Shown: piece by piece, positions 1 through 8,004 of the stretch
How the letters are laid out: every line of letters begins with the position of its first letter
Numbering within the stretch: the stretch's first letter is position 1
Assembly: GCA_036939975.1 (NCBI GenBank)
Contig: JALLPB010003060.1
Coordinates: 1 to 10,297, forward strand
Direction of reading: 5' to 3'
Length of the DNA stretch: 10,297 nucleotides
Origin: Cyclostephanos tholiformis
Lineage: Eukaryota; Bacillariophyta; Thalassiosirophyceae; Thalassiosirales; Thalassiosiraceae
Program-made: the position numbers and the translations under genes
Notes under the pieces: model-generated
The model's input: the letters and a program-made list of their open reading frames with translations, nothing else
Told to the model about the DNA's origin: nothing
The model's database searches: none

Positions 1-11
1 TTTTATTTTTT

Positions 12-240
12 CTTAGTAGTACGTACTACTTCTAGTTCAAGTTTTTATTAATATAATAAAATTTATTTTTATTAAAAATATTTATTTTTTATTACGTTAA
101 ATTAATTTGTACTCAGTAGTACGTACTACTTCTAGTTCAAGTTTTTACTACTACCATAGAAATTATTTTTTCAAATAAAATTAATTTTTATACTGTTCAA
201 TTAATTCGTACTGAGTAGTACGTACTACTTCTAGTTCAAG
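12..240. repeat. Left subterminal array: three units with a 16-bp perfect palindrome
   Basis: AGTAGTACGTACTACT, a perfect 16-bp palindrome, occurs at 15-30, 115-130 and 214-229, with spacings of 100 and 99 bp. Each copy is followed immediately by TCTAGTTCAAGT. The second and third are preceded by related AATTAATT(T/C)GTACT sequence, while the DNA between the cores is AT-rich and diverged. Regularly spaced palindromes near an element end are typical of multi-site transposase binding in CACTA-like elements; binding here is inferred. The array may continue to the left of the window. Confidence 0.85.
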
Positions 241-337
241 TAATAATTCTTGTGTAATAATTATTTATTTCTTAGTACTAATTTATATTTCCGTTAAAAA
301 CATTATTTATCTGAATCGCCACCAATCACACGTTACG

Positions 338-1919
338 TTACCTGTTTCCTCCTCTCTTCCTTTTTTTCTCATTACCACCACGTTCACCCCTTTTTGTCTC
401 TCCACTTACTTCCTCCCCATTGTCAACATTTCCGCTCGTCTCACCTATGTTGTTAGTCTTATTAATTTCATCCGATGTCCCTTGGTCTCCACCCGTTTGA
501 CTAATGTTATCATCATTTGTTTTTCCCTCACCCTTTCCCCTCACTGTGTCATCCCAATCCCAATCAATGTTTTCTAGCTCTGAAGTGTACCCATCTTCTC
601 CTTCTTTATCCCACCATTCTTTCTCTTCGCCCCTTTTCTTCGCACGCTGTGTTTCCAAGTCGAAAATCTCATCATCACCCAACCAATGTGTTCTGATTGG
701 ATCCTTCCAAGTTTTGTCTTCTGGCTCCCAATGCTCCCATTCTGTTGCCAATTTAGAAAACATGCTTCTAGTTGTGTATACTACCTTCCAATTTTTCTCC
801 GCCGTGTAAAAGTATTCCAATCCCTCCCTTGTCCACACATTCTCACCAAATACTCTTTTCTTTCCCTTTCCGCTAGTGAAGATTGGACGCAATTTCTTCT
901 CCCCTCCTGCTTTATGTGAATTCTCCACACACCGCTTATTCTGTTCCCACACTTCCTGACTGTTCTTAATCAAACTAAGGACGTACGCAATGTCACTTGG
1001 AGTTATCATTTCCAAAAATGTTTTGTTGACAAATTTTTTCATGTTCTTGCGCAGGTGTGCGTCTGAATACATCCGACGTACGTATATTGCAACGAATTCA
1101 AATATCTCATCAAAGGAGTTTTCTTCTAGGAATCCATCTATTCCTTCCTGCAATTTATCTGTGTCAACTCTTTTACCTGTTTCTGTATTATTAAGTTAGT
1201 TCGTATCGTTTCAAAATACAACATAGTGACACATATCTAATATTAATGGACTTACTCTTGAATGCATCCTGTATTTCCTTGTTCAGGCTGCACTTAATGT
1301 TTATATACTTCAACCGAATTGTTGGCGCTGCCACTCTCTCCCAAATACTCTCGTAATTAGTTCCTTCAGGCGTCGGTACATGTCTTTTCACCAATGATGA
1401 TAGGCTATTCCTACTTTTATTGTATTCATTCCAACCTTTCTTCAGGAACTTGTATCTTGGAAAGAGGAAAACTTTGCAGAACTGTGTTACACTGTCTGCA
1501 TAATTCGTTTCCTCCCCCGTCCAATTATGAGTTATCTTCACTTGCTTCTTTGATTGGTTAACACCTCTCATCTCTTTATCCAGCCGTTCCTTTAGTCCGA
1601 TTATTTGCGTCCTCTGTGTAAGAACAATCTTTACGAGGTCACTCTTTGTTTTCTCCATCAACGTAGCAGTCATGGTTGTACTGCTTCGAACTTTCATCGT
1701 CTCACTATCCTCATCATCAAAGTCTGACGAATCGGAACTCTCGTCTTCATCCCTTCTTGGCTTGTACGTAGGGTCAGCGGAATCATCATCGCTTTCGATA
1801 TCACCAGCCCGTTCGTTAACCTCCCCTGGGTTCATTGTAGTCGTCTCATTGTCGTTATCCTTTCCCATACCCCCACGCCCCTTGTCTTTCCGCGGACTCC
1901 TTCGTGTTCCCTTCATCAT
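338..1919 (-). CDS. Charged coiled-coil accessory protein of the transposon, two exons, function unknown
   Basis: I do not recognise this family. Two minus-strand frames join in phase across one intron: exon 1 is 1919-1256, exon 2 about 1158-338, giving about 494 aa (500 or 502 with alternative acceptors). The start is a tandem ATG ATG at 1919-1914. The protein opens with a basic Arg/Lys segment (about residues 5-20), then an acidic Asp/Ser/Glu tract (about 38-72), a probable coiled coil (about 88-118), and a folded region with aromatic and basic motifs such as FLFPRYKFLKKGW (about 150-225). Exon 2 adds a helical segment, Trp-rich stretches (WEHWEPEDKTW), a Gly/Asn/Asp/Glu low-complexity tail, and a terminal Lys/Arg patch (KKRKRGG) resembling a nuclear localisation signal. 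It is divergent from the transposase, so coordinated expression is possible. A DNA- or protein-binding partner of the transposase is plausible but not shown. Confidence 0.7.
1159..1255 (-). other. Intron of the accessory gene
   Basis: The minus-strand donor is AAGA|GTAAGT, a consensus 5' splice site at 1255. Three acceptors keep phase: CAG before 1158 (97-bp intron), before 1176 (79 bp) and before 1182 (73 bp). All join exon 1 in phase 1 to the open frame of exon 2. Without splicing, exon 1 runs into a TAA 22 codons past the donor. Exon 2 has no ATG near its beginning. The acceptor choice is unresolved. Confidence 0.75.
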
Positions 1920-2002
1920 TAATTTGTGTTACATTTTATTATGGCCTATTTGTGTTGCCCCTCTCTTCAGTCGTTTTTTTTTTCACCAGTTCAAATATTA
2001 TG

Positions 2003-2064
2003 CGCCATTTCTTGAATTCAATTTTTTCAGTTACGCCGTTTCTTGAATTCAATTTTTTCAGTTA
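2003..2064. repeat. 31-bp tandem duplication
   Basis: Two adjacent 31-bp copies (2003-2033 and 2034-2064) differ at one base (A2007 versus G2038). Each begins CGCC, contains the palindromic core TTGAATTCAA, and ends TTTTTTCAGTTA. The copy lies about 85 bp upstream of the accessory gene start. It may be a recent slippage event or a doubled regulatory site; no function is shown. Confidence 0.85.
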
Positions 2065-2536
2065 ATGTTAATTTTTACTTCATGGTATTAATCTACTATG
2101 AAATACAATTAATAATTGATTTTGAAATATATATTTTCTTTCTGTTTAAAAAATTGTGAGAAACAATCGCCATTTTTTTGTGGACGTTTTTTTATTCTGG
2201 CGAACTTCCCCCACTTTGGCGATTATTTCCTACGTAAGGTGAGTACCTATAATACGCTCTTTATTTCTTTTTCTACAGATCAAGATTACCTTTTTGCTAT
2301 CAAATTAGAACTATTTAGTTAAAACTTATTTTTGCTGTTTAATTATAATTTTTATACCGCTTTATTAATTATTGTTTGTATAAAAATTATTTTTATTTAG
2401 CTCAAGATTATTTACTCAGTACATTGTATTTATTACGTTGATCAAGAACTTTTTATCCAATTGACTATTTTTTTTTAATAAGTCAGGCTTTCTGTTTCTG
2501 CTGTGGGGTTAGTACCAACATATTTCAAGTATATCG

Positions 2537-2629
2537 GTAAGTGGATCAGGACTAATGTTATGTGTACCATCATTCCTTTTATTGATAATTATTATCCCGC
2601 ACCAAAGATCAAATAACTAATCATTCTAG
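2537..2629 (+). other. Probable 5' UTR intron of the transposase gene
   Basis: Consensus donor GTAAGT at 2537, branch-like ACTAAT about 2616-2621, and acceptor TTCTAG ending at 2629 define a 93-bp intron that ends five bases before the transposase ATG. The upstream exon frame meets a stop without any ATG, so the spliced segment would be leader, not coding. Transcript evidence is needed for certainty. Confidence 0.5.
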
Positions 2630-2634
2630 TTAAG

Positions 2635-5469
2635 ATGCCGCTGAAGCAATCAAATCAATGTCCAAACTGTTCTAGGTGGTTCAATAGTTCTCGATCATTA
2701 AAATTGCACATTACCTCCTGTCGTCAGAAGCATTTCGGTGTTGAAGAATTGTATCCAACAAACGTTTCCCAAACCAACAAATCAACTAATGGAAATACCG
2801 ACGACAATGACTCTCATGTTGATGATGCCAACGAGCAAAGTTTTGTGACTGAGGATATTGTTGATTATGGACATTTGTTTGAAAACACCGACAATAGATC
2901 TCATTCTGATAATGAAGAAACAACTTCAGATGAATCAACTGATGTTTGTTATCAGCTCGGTAAAAGGACGAATGCAATTACAAAATTGCAAGTCAGGCTC
3001 AACGACATAATCAATAATCACAAAGCTTCTTTGAAGATGCATGATGATCTCGTGACAATATTCAATGAATATATATCGTCACCTAATTTTGACAAATACG
3101 CAAAGTTGAAATCACGAAAATCATTCATTCGTGACATGGAGAATGAACTTAATGTATCCCATCTACGGCCAAAACAAATGAATGTATCACTACACGACGG
3201 ATCACAAATCACTGTTCCTGTTTTTGATGCAAAGTCAATGATCATGGATATTCTTACCAACGATAGCTGTATGCAGCCTCAAAATATTGCTACTGGATAT
3301 GACTTATTCTCCGGAGATGTTAACAATCTACATCCGGACAATCAAAAATATGGTGAAATACACACTGGTGATTGCTGGTTACCTGCAAGGGATATATTTT
3401 GTCCCAAGGTAAAAAATGAATTCAACATGCCAGCTGCATTAATCATATTTGGTGACAAATCACACACCGACTTACATGGAGCATTGGCATTAACACCCAT
3501 TATATTCACCTTGACTATGTTCAATCGCCAGGCTAGAAATAATACTCATTTCTGGCGTCCACTTGGTTACATTCCCAATCTCACGCATGGAAAAAATAAG
3601 GCTGATCGAACAAAAACATCCGACAAAATACAAGATGAACATAACTGTCTTGCAATGGTTTTGAAGTCTGTTAAAGATTTACATAGAAAGGGAGGTTTTG
3701 CTGCCACAGTCATGGGACGGCAGGTTACAATAAAGGTTTGGATTCATTTTTTCATTGGCGATACTGAAGGCAATAACAAGTGGCTAGGCCATTACCCCGG
3801 CAATAGAAAGGGAATATGCCGACCGTACAGAGACTGTAAGTGTGAATTTGATCAATTATGCTGTGTCAATCCTCAGTGTGAGTATACAACTCTTGACGAT
3901 ATGAGACACGCCAAGAGAATAAAGCGCTATGATGAAAGAAAAGGTCAATTGCATTTTCAAAAGATTTCAAGATATGACATATGTAATGCACTGTCAGACA
4001 AATTCCTGCCCTTGTCTGATCTAATTCATGGTCCGTATCGAATGACGCCACCGGAACTATTACATACATCTGGAAGTGGAATTATTTTGTACATGTTTGA
4101 ATCATTGCGAATGCAGATTGGAAATGGGAAAGACAGAGATGAGATTGACAAACTGCATATTCGGATATCTTTGTCTATCCGTCGCCAGAGTGAACGTGAT
4201 TTCCCACGTGGTGCTATGCGTAACGGTCTCATAGATGGAACAAAATGCCAAGCTGAAGAGAGGAGAGGAAATCTATTCCTATTACTGTGTATTGCACATA
4301 CCATTGAAGGCTCGGAAATATTACGTAATGCAATGCAATTAACAACTCACAAATGGAAACGTTGGATTGAGTGCATTAAGTTGTACCTATCTATGGAAGA
4401 ATGGTTTCACGATGCCAACGACAAGAGGGAGGTTGACAGTGCAAGAGAAATGATTGGAGAGGTACTAAAAATGGTTCAGACTTTTTTTCCAAGAGAGGAG
4501 AAGACTAACGGTTACTGCATACCCAAAATGCATGCAATGACAAAATTCCAATCATACATAAAGAGATATGGCAGTGCAATAAATTTCTATGGTGGTCCTG
4601 GTGAAGCAGCACACAAATATTTCGTTAAGGCACCTGGTCAGAAAACACAACGTAGAGTCAGTGAATTTGCTGTTCAGACTGCAAATCAATGTTATGACAT
4701 GATAGTTACCAAGCATGCAATGACATCAATAGGAATGGAGATGGATCGAGTTGCTATTATCAGAAATATAAATAAAGAAGAAGAGAAAACTGATGAAGAG
4801 ATAGGGATAGGAATCGATGATGTCTCTGTTATTTTTTACGGCAAATACATATTGTCAGTCACTAAGGAGAATCTTGAATCTATGAACAGAGGCGACAACA
4901 TCTATGTTAGTTGGTTATCAGATAAGAATAACGTCAAACAGGATAACGATATGTTTTCCTTAAATGATGAGATAGTGAGATATATTGCTGATAAGGTGAC
5001 AGAAACATCGATAGTGACGGGATATACAAGAGCGACTATCACGAATATGGATGGTGAAAAAGTTATATTCTATTCACATCCGTGCTTTCAGGGTACGTCA
5101 CGATACGACTGGGCATATGTTCATTTCCAAGAAATATCAGCGAATGGTACTGAGAGGGAAAGCTACTATCCATCACGTATTCTCGGTTTCCTGGATTTCA
5201 ATGGCGGAAACACAGAAGCAATTATTCAATGTGCTAGCAAATCGTTACTTTGGTCAGATGTTGAATCAGATTTCTTTTCAAGAATCAGGATTGATAACAC
5301 TGACAATCTTTCGATTGTCAGTGTACCAATTTCGGCATTGGTTCACCCTCTATGTGTATTTCCAGATTCATTTATTGATAGCAATGAATCCTTCTTTGTT
5401 GTATTGCCTAAGAGAAATTGGAGTCGGTACTTTGGAAGAAAAATCAACAATGAATGTATAAATCTTTAA
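2635..5469 (+). CDS. Plavaka-like (CACTA-related) DDE transposase, 944 aa, with N-terminal zinc finger
   Basis: This is a single intact frame starting with ATG at 2635. Residues 9-29 form a C2HC zinc finger (C9, C12, H25, C29), the usual DNA-contacting module at the N-terminus of this transposase type, followed by an acidic Asp/Ser/Asn linker (about 50-105). The core has motifs I associate with Plavaka-type transposases: FGDKSHTDLHG (about 272-282, candidate first catalytic Asp D274), RPLGYIPNL (308-316), FIGDTEGNNKWL (373-384, candidate second Asp D376), a Cys-rich insertion (C395, C401, C403, C409, C410, C415) probably binding zinc, TPPELLHTSGSGI (471-483) and GGPGEAAHKYFVK (653-665). The C-terminal 250 residues include YYPSRILGFLDF and end with LPKRNWSRYFGRKI, shared in my recollection with diatom relatives. 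It probably cuts and joins the element ends in the nucleus. Catalytic residue assignment is inferred; the superfamily call is firmer than the family name. Confidence 0.82.
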   Translation: MPLKQSNQCPNCSRWFNSSRSLKLHITSCRQKHFGVEELYPTNVSQTNKSTNGNTDDNDSHVDDANEQSFVTEDIVDYGHLFENTDNRSHSDNEETTSDESTDVCYQLGKRTNAITKLQVRLNDIINNHKASLKMHDDLVTIFNEYISSPNFDKYAKLKSRKSFIRDMENELNVSHLRPKQMNVSLHDGSQITVPVFDAKSMIMDILTNDSCMQPQNIATGYDLFSGDVNNLHPDNQKYGEIHTGDCWLPARDIFCPKVKNEFNMPAALIIFGDKSHTDLHGALALTPIIFTLTMFNRQARNNTHFWRPLGYIPNLTHGKNKADRTKTSDKIQDEHNCLAMVLKSVKDLHRKGGFAATVMGRQVTIKVWIHFFIGDTEGNNKWLGHYPGNRKGICRPYRDCKCEFDQLCCVNPQCEYTTLDDMRHAKRIKRYDERKGQLHFQKISRYDICNALSDKFLPLSDLIHGPYRMTPPELLHTSGSGIILYMFESLRMQIGNGKDRDEIDKLHIRISLSIRRQSERDFPRGAMRNGLIDGTKCQAEERRGNLFLLLCIAHTIEGSEILRNAMQLTTHKWKRWIECIKLYLSMEEWFHDANDKREVDSAREMIGEVLKMVQTFFPREEKTNGYCIPKMHAMTKFQSYIKRYGSAINFYGGPGEAAHKYFVKAPGQKTQRRVSEFAVQTANQCYDMIVTKHAMTSIGMEMDRVAIIRNINKEEEKTDEEIGIGIDDVSVIFYGKYILSVTKENLESMNRGDNIYVSWLSDKNNVKQDNDMFSLNDEIVRYIADKVTETSIVTGYTRATITNMDGEKVIFYSHPCFQGTSRYDWAYVHFQEISANGTERESYYPSRILGFLDFNGGNTEAIIQCASKSLLWSDVESDFFSRIRIDNTDNLSIVSVPISALVHPLCVFPDSFIDSNESFFVVLPKRNWSRYFGRKINNECINL
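5297..5324. repeat. Perfect 12-bp hairpin inside transposase coding sequence
   Basis: ACACTGACAATC, a TTTC loop and GATTGTCAGTGT form a perfect 12-bp stem within the codons for the C-terminal region of the transposase, 145 bp before its stop. In RNA it would be a stable hairpin on either strand. It also lies opposite the probable 3' flank of the convergent dioxygenase transcript. It may be chance constrained by coding, or a processing or antisense-control structure. Confidence 0.8.
5466..5469. other. Overlapping convergent stop codons (TTAA)
   Basis: The transposase stop TAA occupies 5467-5469 and the dioxygenase stop, read on the other strand, occupies 5468-5466. The palindromic TTAA thus ends both frames. 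No intergenic DNA remains, so each mRNA's 3' UTR must lie antisense to the other gene's coding sequence. Confidence 0.9.
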
Positions 5470-7108
5470 TTATTTTTAGATGAATGAAGTAATTCGATAG
5501 TTGCTGCTTGGTCTGACGTGAGTTGTAGCTTGTTATTGTTCATACCAACAACAGCTGTCTTTAAATAAACAGAAGCACACATTACATTGTCTTCCAATCG
5601 GCATCTGGAGGAAATACAGTGTGGAATGAGAGCATTAAACATGAAGTAATCTCCCGGACGTAGAGGAACCGCCACTCCCAGTGTGGGAAAACAGAAATAA
5701 CATATCACGTCATCCTCAAGGTTATATGCATCTTTTCCCTTCAGAAACACCTGTGAAATGCTCATAGTAAAATCCGCATCAGTATGACAGCGTAGAAACA
5801 CATTGGTACCAAATGCTATGCCACCAAAAAATTCAGCAGAGAAAGAAGAAGACGCATCACCAGAACACTGAAATGTTTTGAAAGGTACCAATTTCTTCGC
5901 ATGAGAATTGTGACTGATGACTGCATGATCAGCAAACTCTCTGAATGCGATCTCGGCACGTTTCATCATCCAGACCAAGGATCTCCAATGACATTGAGGA
6001 AGATTATCCATGAATGGTGGATTGTCTCTAACGGTGTTGGAGTTTCGGGAAGGCTGAGGTCCAACACAAGCATAAGTGACTTGCTTACCATAATCAGTAA
6101 AAACACGTTTCCGATCGCTGCGTGACAGGGAAACTCTACGGAGCTTCTCACATTCATGCAAGGAGCCATAAATGGTAGATAAGCCACATGCTGATATAAT
6201 ATCCAGTGAGACTTTCCGGGGTAACAGAATGAATGGGGAAGCACCATTAATTTTGGGAAAGGAAAGACCAAATTGATGATCAGTGACATCTGGAATATAT
6301 AACTGTCGAACATGAATAGATCGCCATTTGATTCCATCTGGTGGTCTGATTGGAGGTGTAGAATCGTCTCCACCATCAAAAACTATAATATCTGAGTCGA
6401 TTTGATTGGGTGACAATAAAACCTGGGTGGGTGGAACTCTGATTTCATGAAGCATACGGTCCTGCTTACGTTGCTTCTTCCGAGCACGGCGAATACGGCG
6501 ATGAAATACAGTTGGTGACATGACTTGTAAAGATGCAGCAGCAGCACACTGTGTGCGGAGAGAGGAGTTGGCACAGGATTTGGAGAAGACATGGACCCAA
6601 GGGGGTGGGGGAGCCAATAAACTGTAGGAGGGAAAAGGTGACTGTCGATCCTTTTCCGTACTCTCCGTCAATCTATCAACAGTGTGGCAGCTAGACCCGG
6701 ACGAGACAATTACTTGTGTCGAGGGGTCGTAGTGAACACTATCACTGTTGATATTTTGGGAAGAGACAGGATGGGGATGACAGGACCTAATCCCAGAAAC
6801 AGGACCCCCAAAATTGTTAGGAGATACCAAACTAGAACTTTTTAATAGATCAGTACGTCTGCCTTGTTCTGGAGGAAGAATCATATATGTCAGGAAGTGA
6901 AATAACAATATGGAATCAAAAAGGAAATACAATAAAGACTAACCTGATACATTAAAAACACAAATAAGGTGCATTTTAATGCACCTATCACAATCAAGAT
7001 AACCGGGAAATGAAGAAACACATCGGCGGTGAGCTCTGGTGCATTCAGAGCAGTTTTTTTGGTATATTTTCGAAGAAACATAGCGTTGATTGACATCGCG
7101 GCCACCAT
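5466..7108 (-). CDS. Zn2Cys6-cluster / 2-oxoglutarate-Fe(II) dioxygenase-like protein, two exons, possible frameshift
   Basis: Exon 2 (6868-5466) ends in a 2OG/Fe(II) oxygenase-like region. RCHTDADF supplies the H-x-D pair (His at 5786-5784, Asp at 5780-5778). After a strand pair FPTLGVAVPLRPGDYFMFN comes the distal His in PHCISSRC (5621-5619), with Arg residues next to it that could bind 2-oxoglutarate. Exon 1 encodes C-x2-C-x6-C-x9-C-x2-C-x6-C (7052-6960), the spacing of fungal-type binuclear zinc clusters, so DNA targeting is likely. A basic RRIRRARKKQRKQ patch in exon 2 could be a nuclear signal. The Zn-cluster frame has no in-frame ATG upstream. The ATG at 7108 (ACAATGG context) is one frame off and leads into RKYTKK, then a 7-A run (7060-7054) just before the first Cys. 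One extra A would give a 522-aa protein. TET/JBP-like action on methylated bases is inferred from fungal KDZ elements; other 2OG oxygenases are possible. Confidence 0.7.
6869..6943 (-). other. 75-bp intron of the dioxygenase gene
   Basis: Donor TATCAG|GTTAGT at 6943 and acceptor TTCCTCCAG at 6869, with a pyrimidine-rich stretch and CTGAC-like branch motif about 20 bases upstream. Splicing joins phase 1 to phase 1, turning the end of the zinc cluster (CVFNVS) directly into EQGRRTDLL. The ATG at 6932 lies inside this intron, so the first 21 codons of the unspliced frame are not protein. Confidence 0.8.
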
Positions 7109-7537
7109 TGTCGCCTATTATCAAGACGCCAACAAACAACAATGCAGATGCGGGGGGGGGGGGAGGAGCGTCATACAAAAAAACACGCGGAAAGTGAGTA
7201 AACGACAGCACAATGATTTTTGGCAGAAAAAAATAGTCTCGGCCACCCTAATCGCCTGTTGTCGAGGCGCTGACAAATAAAAAAGAGGCGGAAGGGGGGG
7301 GGGGGAAGTTCGAGGTCACCCCCCGCGGGTGGGGATTAAACAACCTCGCGATAATGACGCAAAATCACGGCCACCCTCGCCTCCGATTTTGAATCGAGGC
7401 CACTCACCGACTGTGGACAAGGCGCCAACGAACGGGGAGGAGCGTAATACAAAAAAACACGCGGAAAGTGAGTAAACGACGGCACAATGATTTTTGGCAG
7501 AAAAAAATAGTCTCGGCCACCCTAATCGCCTGTTGTA

Positions 7538-7591
<54 letters not shown>

Positions 7592-7640
7592 GTCACACCC
7601 CGCGGGTGGGGAGTTGACGTTGACGCGATGCTTTTCGGCG
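7100..7640. repeat. GC-rich subterminal tandem repeats (about 137-bp units, 274-bp higher order)
   Basis: CGGCCACC followed by a TCGCC-rich stretch recurs at about 7100, 7240, 7368 and 7514, giving four diverged units of 128-146 bp. Alternate units match best: 7160-7262 and 7434-7536 are nearly identical with an offset of 274 bp (differences such as C7172/A7446). The CCCCGCGGGTGGGG segments at about 7321-7334 and 7598-7611 fit the same period. Related CAAGGCGCCAAC motifs recur. Poly-G runs of 12 occur at 7152-7163 and 7294-7305. This GC-rich island contrasts with the AT-rich arm next to it and lies directly upstream of the dioxygenase gene, so it could be its promoter region, a transposase-binding array, or both. 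Confidence 0.8.
7538..7589. repeat. Poly-G tract of 52 residues
   Basis: An uninterrupted run of 52 G sits in the fourth GC-rich unit, where sister units have 12 or fewer. It can form G-quadruplex structure and is prone to replication slippage; its exact length may also be unreliable from sequencing. Confidence 0.85.
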
Positions 7641-8004
7641 GCGATGCGAAATCACAGCCACTCAGCATTATAAAATATAACTGAGTGGTGGGGAAAGTGG
7701 GGGAAGTAGTAATAAATCACGTGATTAGAGAAAAAAGAATTATACTTATAAATGGTAAAACAAAATATGGTTTAATAGAAAAATCAAAAGAGAATAATAA
7801 AAATCGAATGAGAAATAAAAAAATTGATCCAGATAAGTAAAAATATTTATGATAAAAAAGAACAATGAACACAAATATATAATAAATGTACAAATAGATG
7901 ATTAGTTTTACTAATAGTTAATAATTTTTATTTTAAAATATTAACTTTTATTAACGAAATAATTAATATTATTAAAATAGTAAAAAATAATTAAAAAAGT
8001 TAAA
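7641..8004. other. AT-rich non-coding arm with short palindromes
   Basis: No gene is visible. The stretch contains an inverted pair CCACTCAG/CTGAGTGG (7658-7665 and 7681-7688) enclosing TATA-like TATAAAATATA, then a perfect 12-bp palindrome AATCACGTGATT (7715-7726) with a CACGTG core, the kind of site basic helix-loop-helix or bZIP factors bind. The remainder is low-complexity A/T sequence of the same character as the left element arm. Any role in expression of the minus-strand dioxygenase gene is inference. Confidence 0.5.

Larger units (their letters stand above)
1920..2634. promoter_or_regulatory. Divergent intergenic region between accessory gene and transposase
   Basis: These 715 bp separate two divergently transcribed genes and should hold both promoters and 5' UTRs. 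The sequence is AT-rich with poly-T runs. It holds a 31-bp tandem duplication (2003-2064), an inverted pair AATCGCCA/TGGCGATT around 2168-2224, and intron-like GTGAGT...CTACAG at 2239-2278 (only 40 bp, doubtful). A better leader intron lies at 2537-2629. No convincing coding sequence is present and no single TATA box stands out. Confidence 0.55.

Noticed and set aside
12..240. CRISPR-like array (three similar repeats at equal spacing)
   Set aside because: The repeats are palindromic cores inside 100-bp units whose intervening DNA is low-complexity and partly related, not unique spacers. Introns and gene types point to a eukaryote.
504..1199. Plus-strand open frames opposite the accessory gene
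   Set aside because: They are antisense shadows, Ser/Phe-rich from the complement of acidic codons, with no motifs; the minus-strand reading has coherent composition and splice sites.
1672..2046. Plus-strand 124-codon frame
   Set aside because: Mostly the antisense of the acidic N-terminal tract of the accessory gene, then running into T-rich non-coding DNA.
2239..2278. 40-bp intron GTGAGT...CTACAG
   Set aside because: Splice signals are good but the length is well below the other introns here; noted only within the promoter entry.
2116..2322. 68-codon plus-strand frame upstream of the transposase
   Set aside because: AT-rich, Phe/Lys-biased sequence with no motif, and intron-like signals inside it; more likely leader or promoter DNA.
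5966..6379. 137-codon minus-strand frame inside the dioxygenase exon
   Set aside because: Alternative frame of the same strand; the main frame carries the oxygenase motifs and a proper intron junction.
6890..7108. 72-codon frame from ATG 7108 as a membrane protein
   Set aside because: The hydrophobic tail is an out-of-frame reading of the zinc cluster and intron; only its first 18 codons seem meaningful.
6939..7211. Reading the 90-codon zinc-cluster frame as a complete small protein
   Set aside because: Its apparent start is GTG, not ATG, its first 30 codons lie in the GC repeats, and its end is a splice donor that joins it to the dioxygenase exon.
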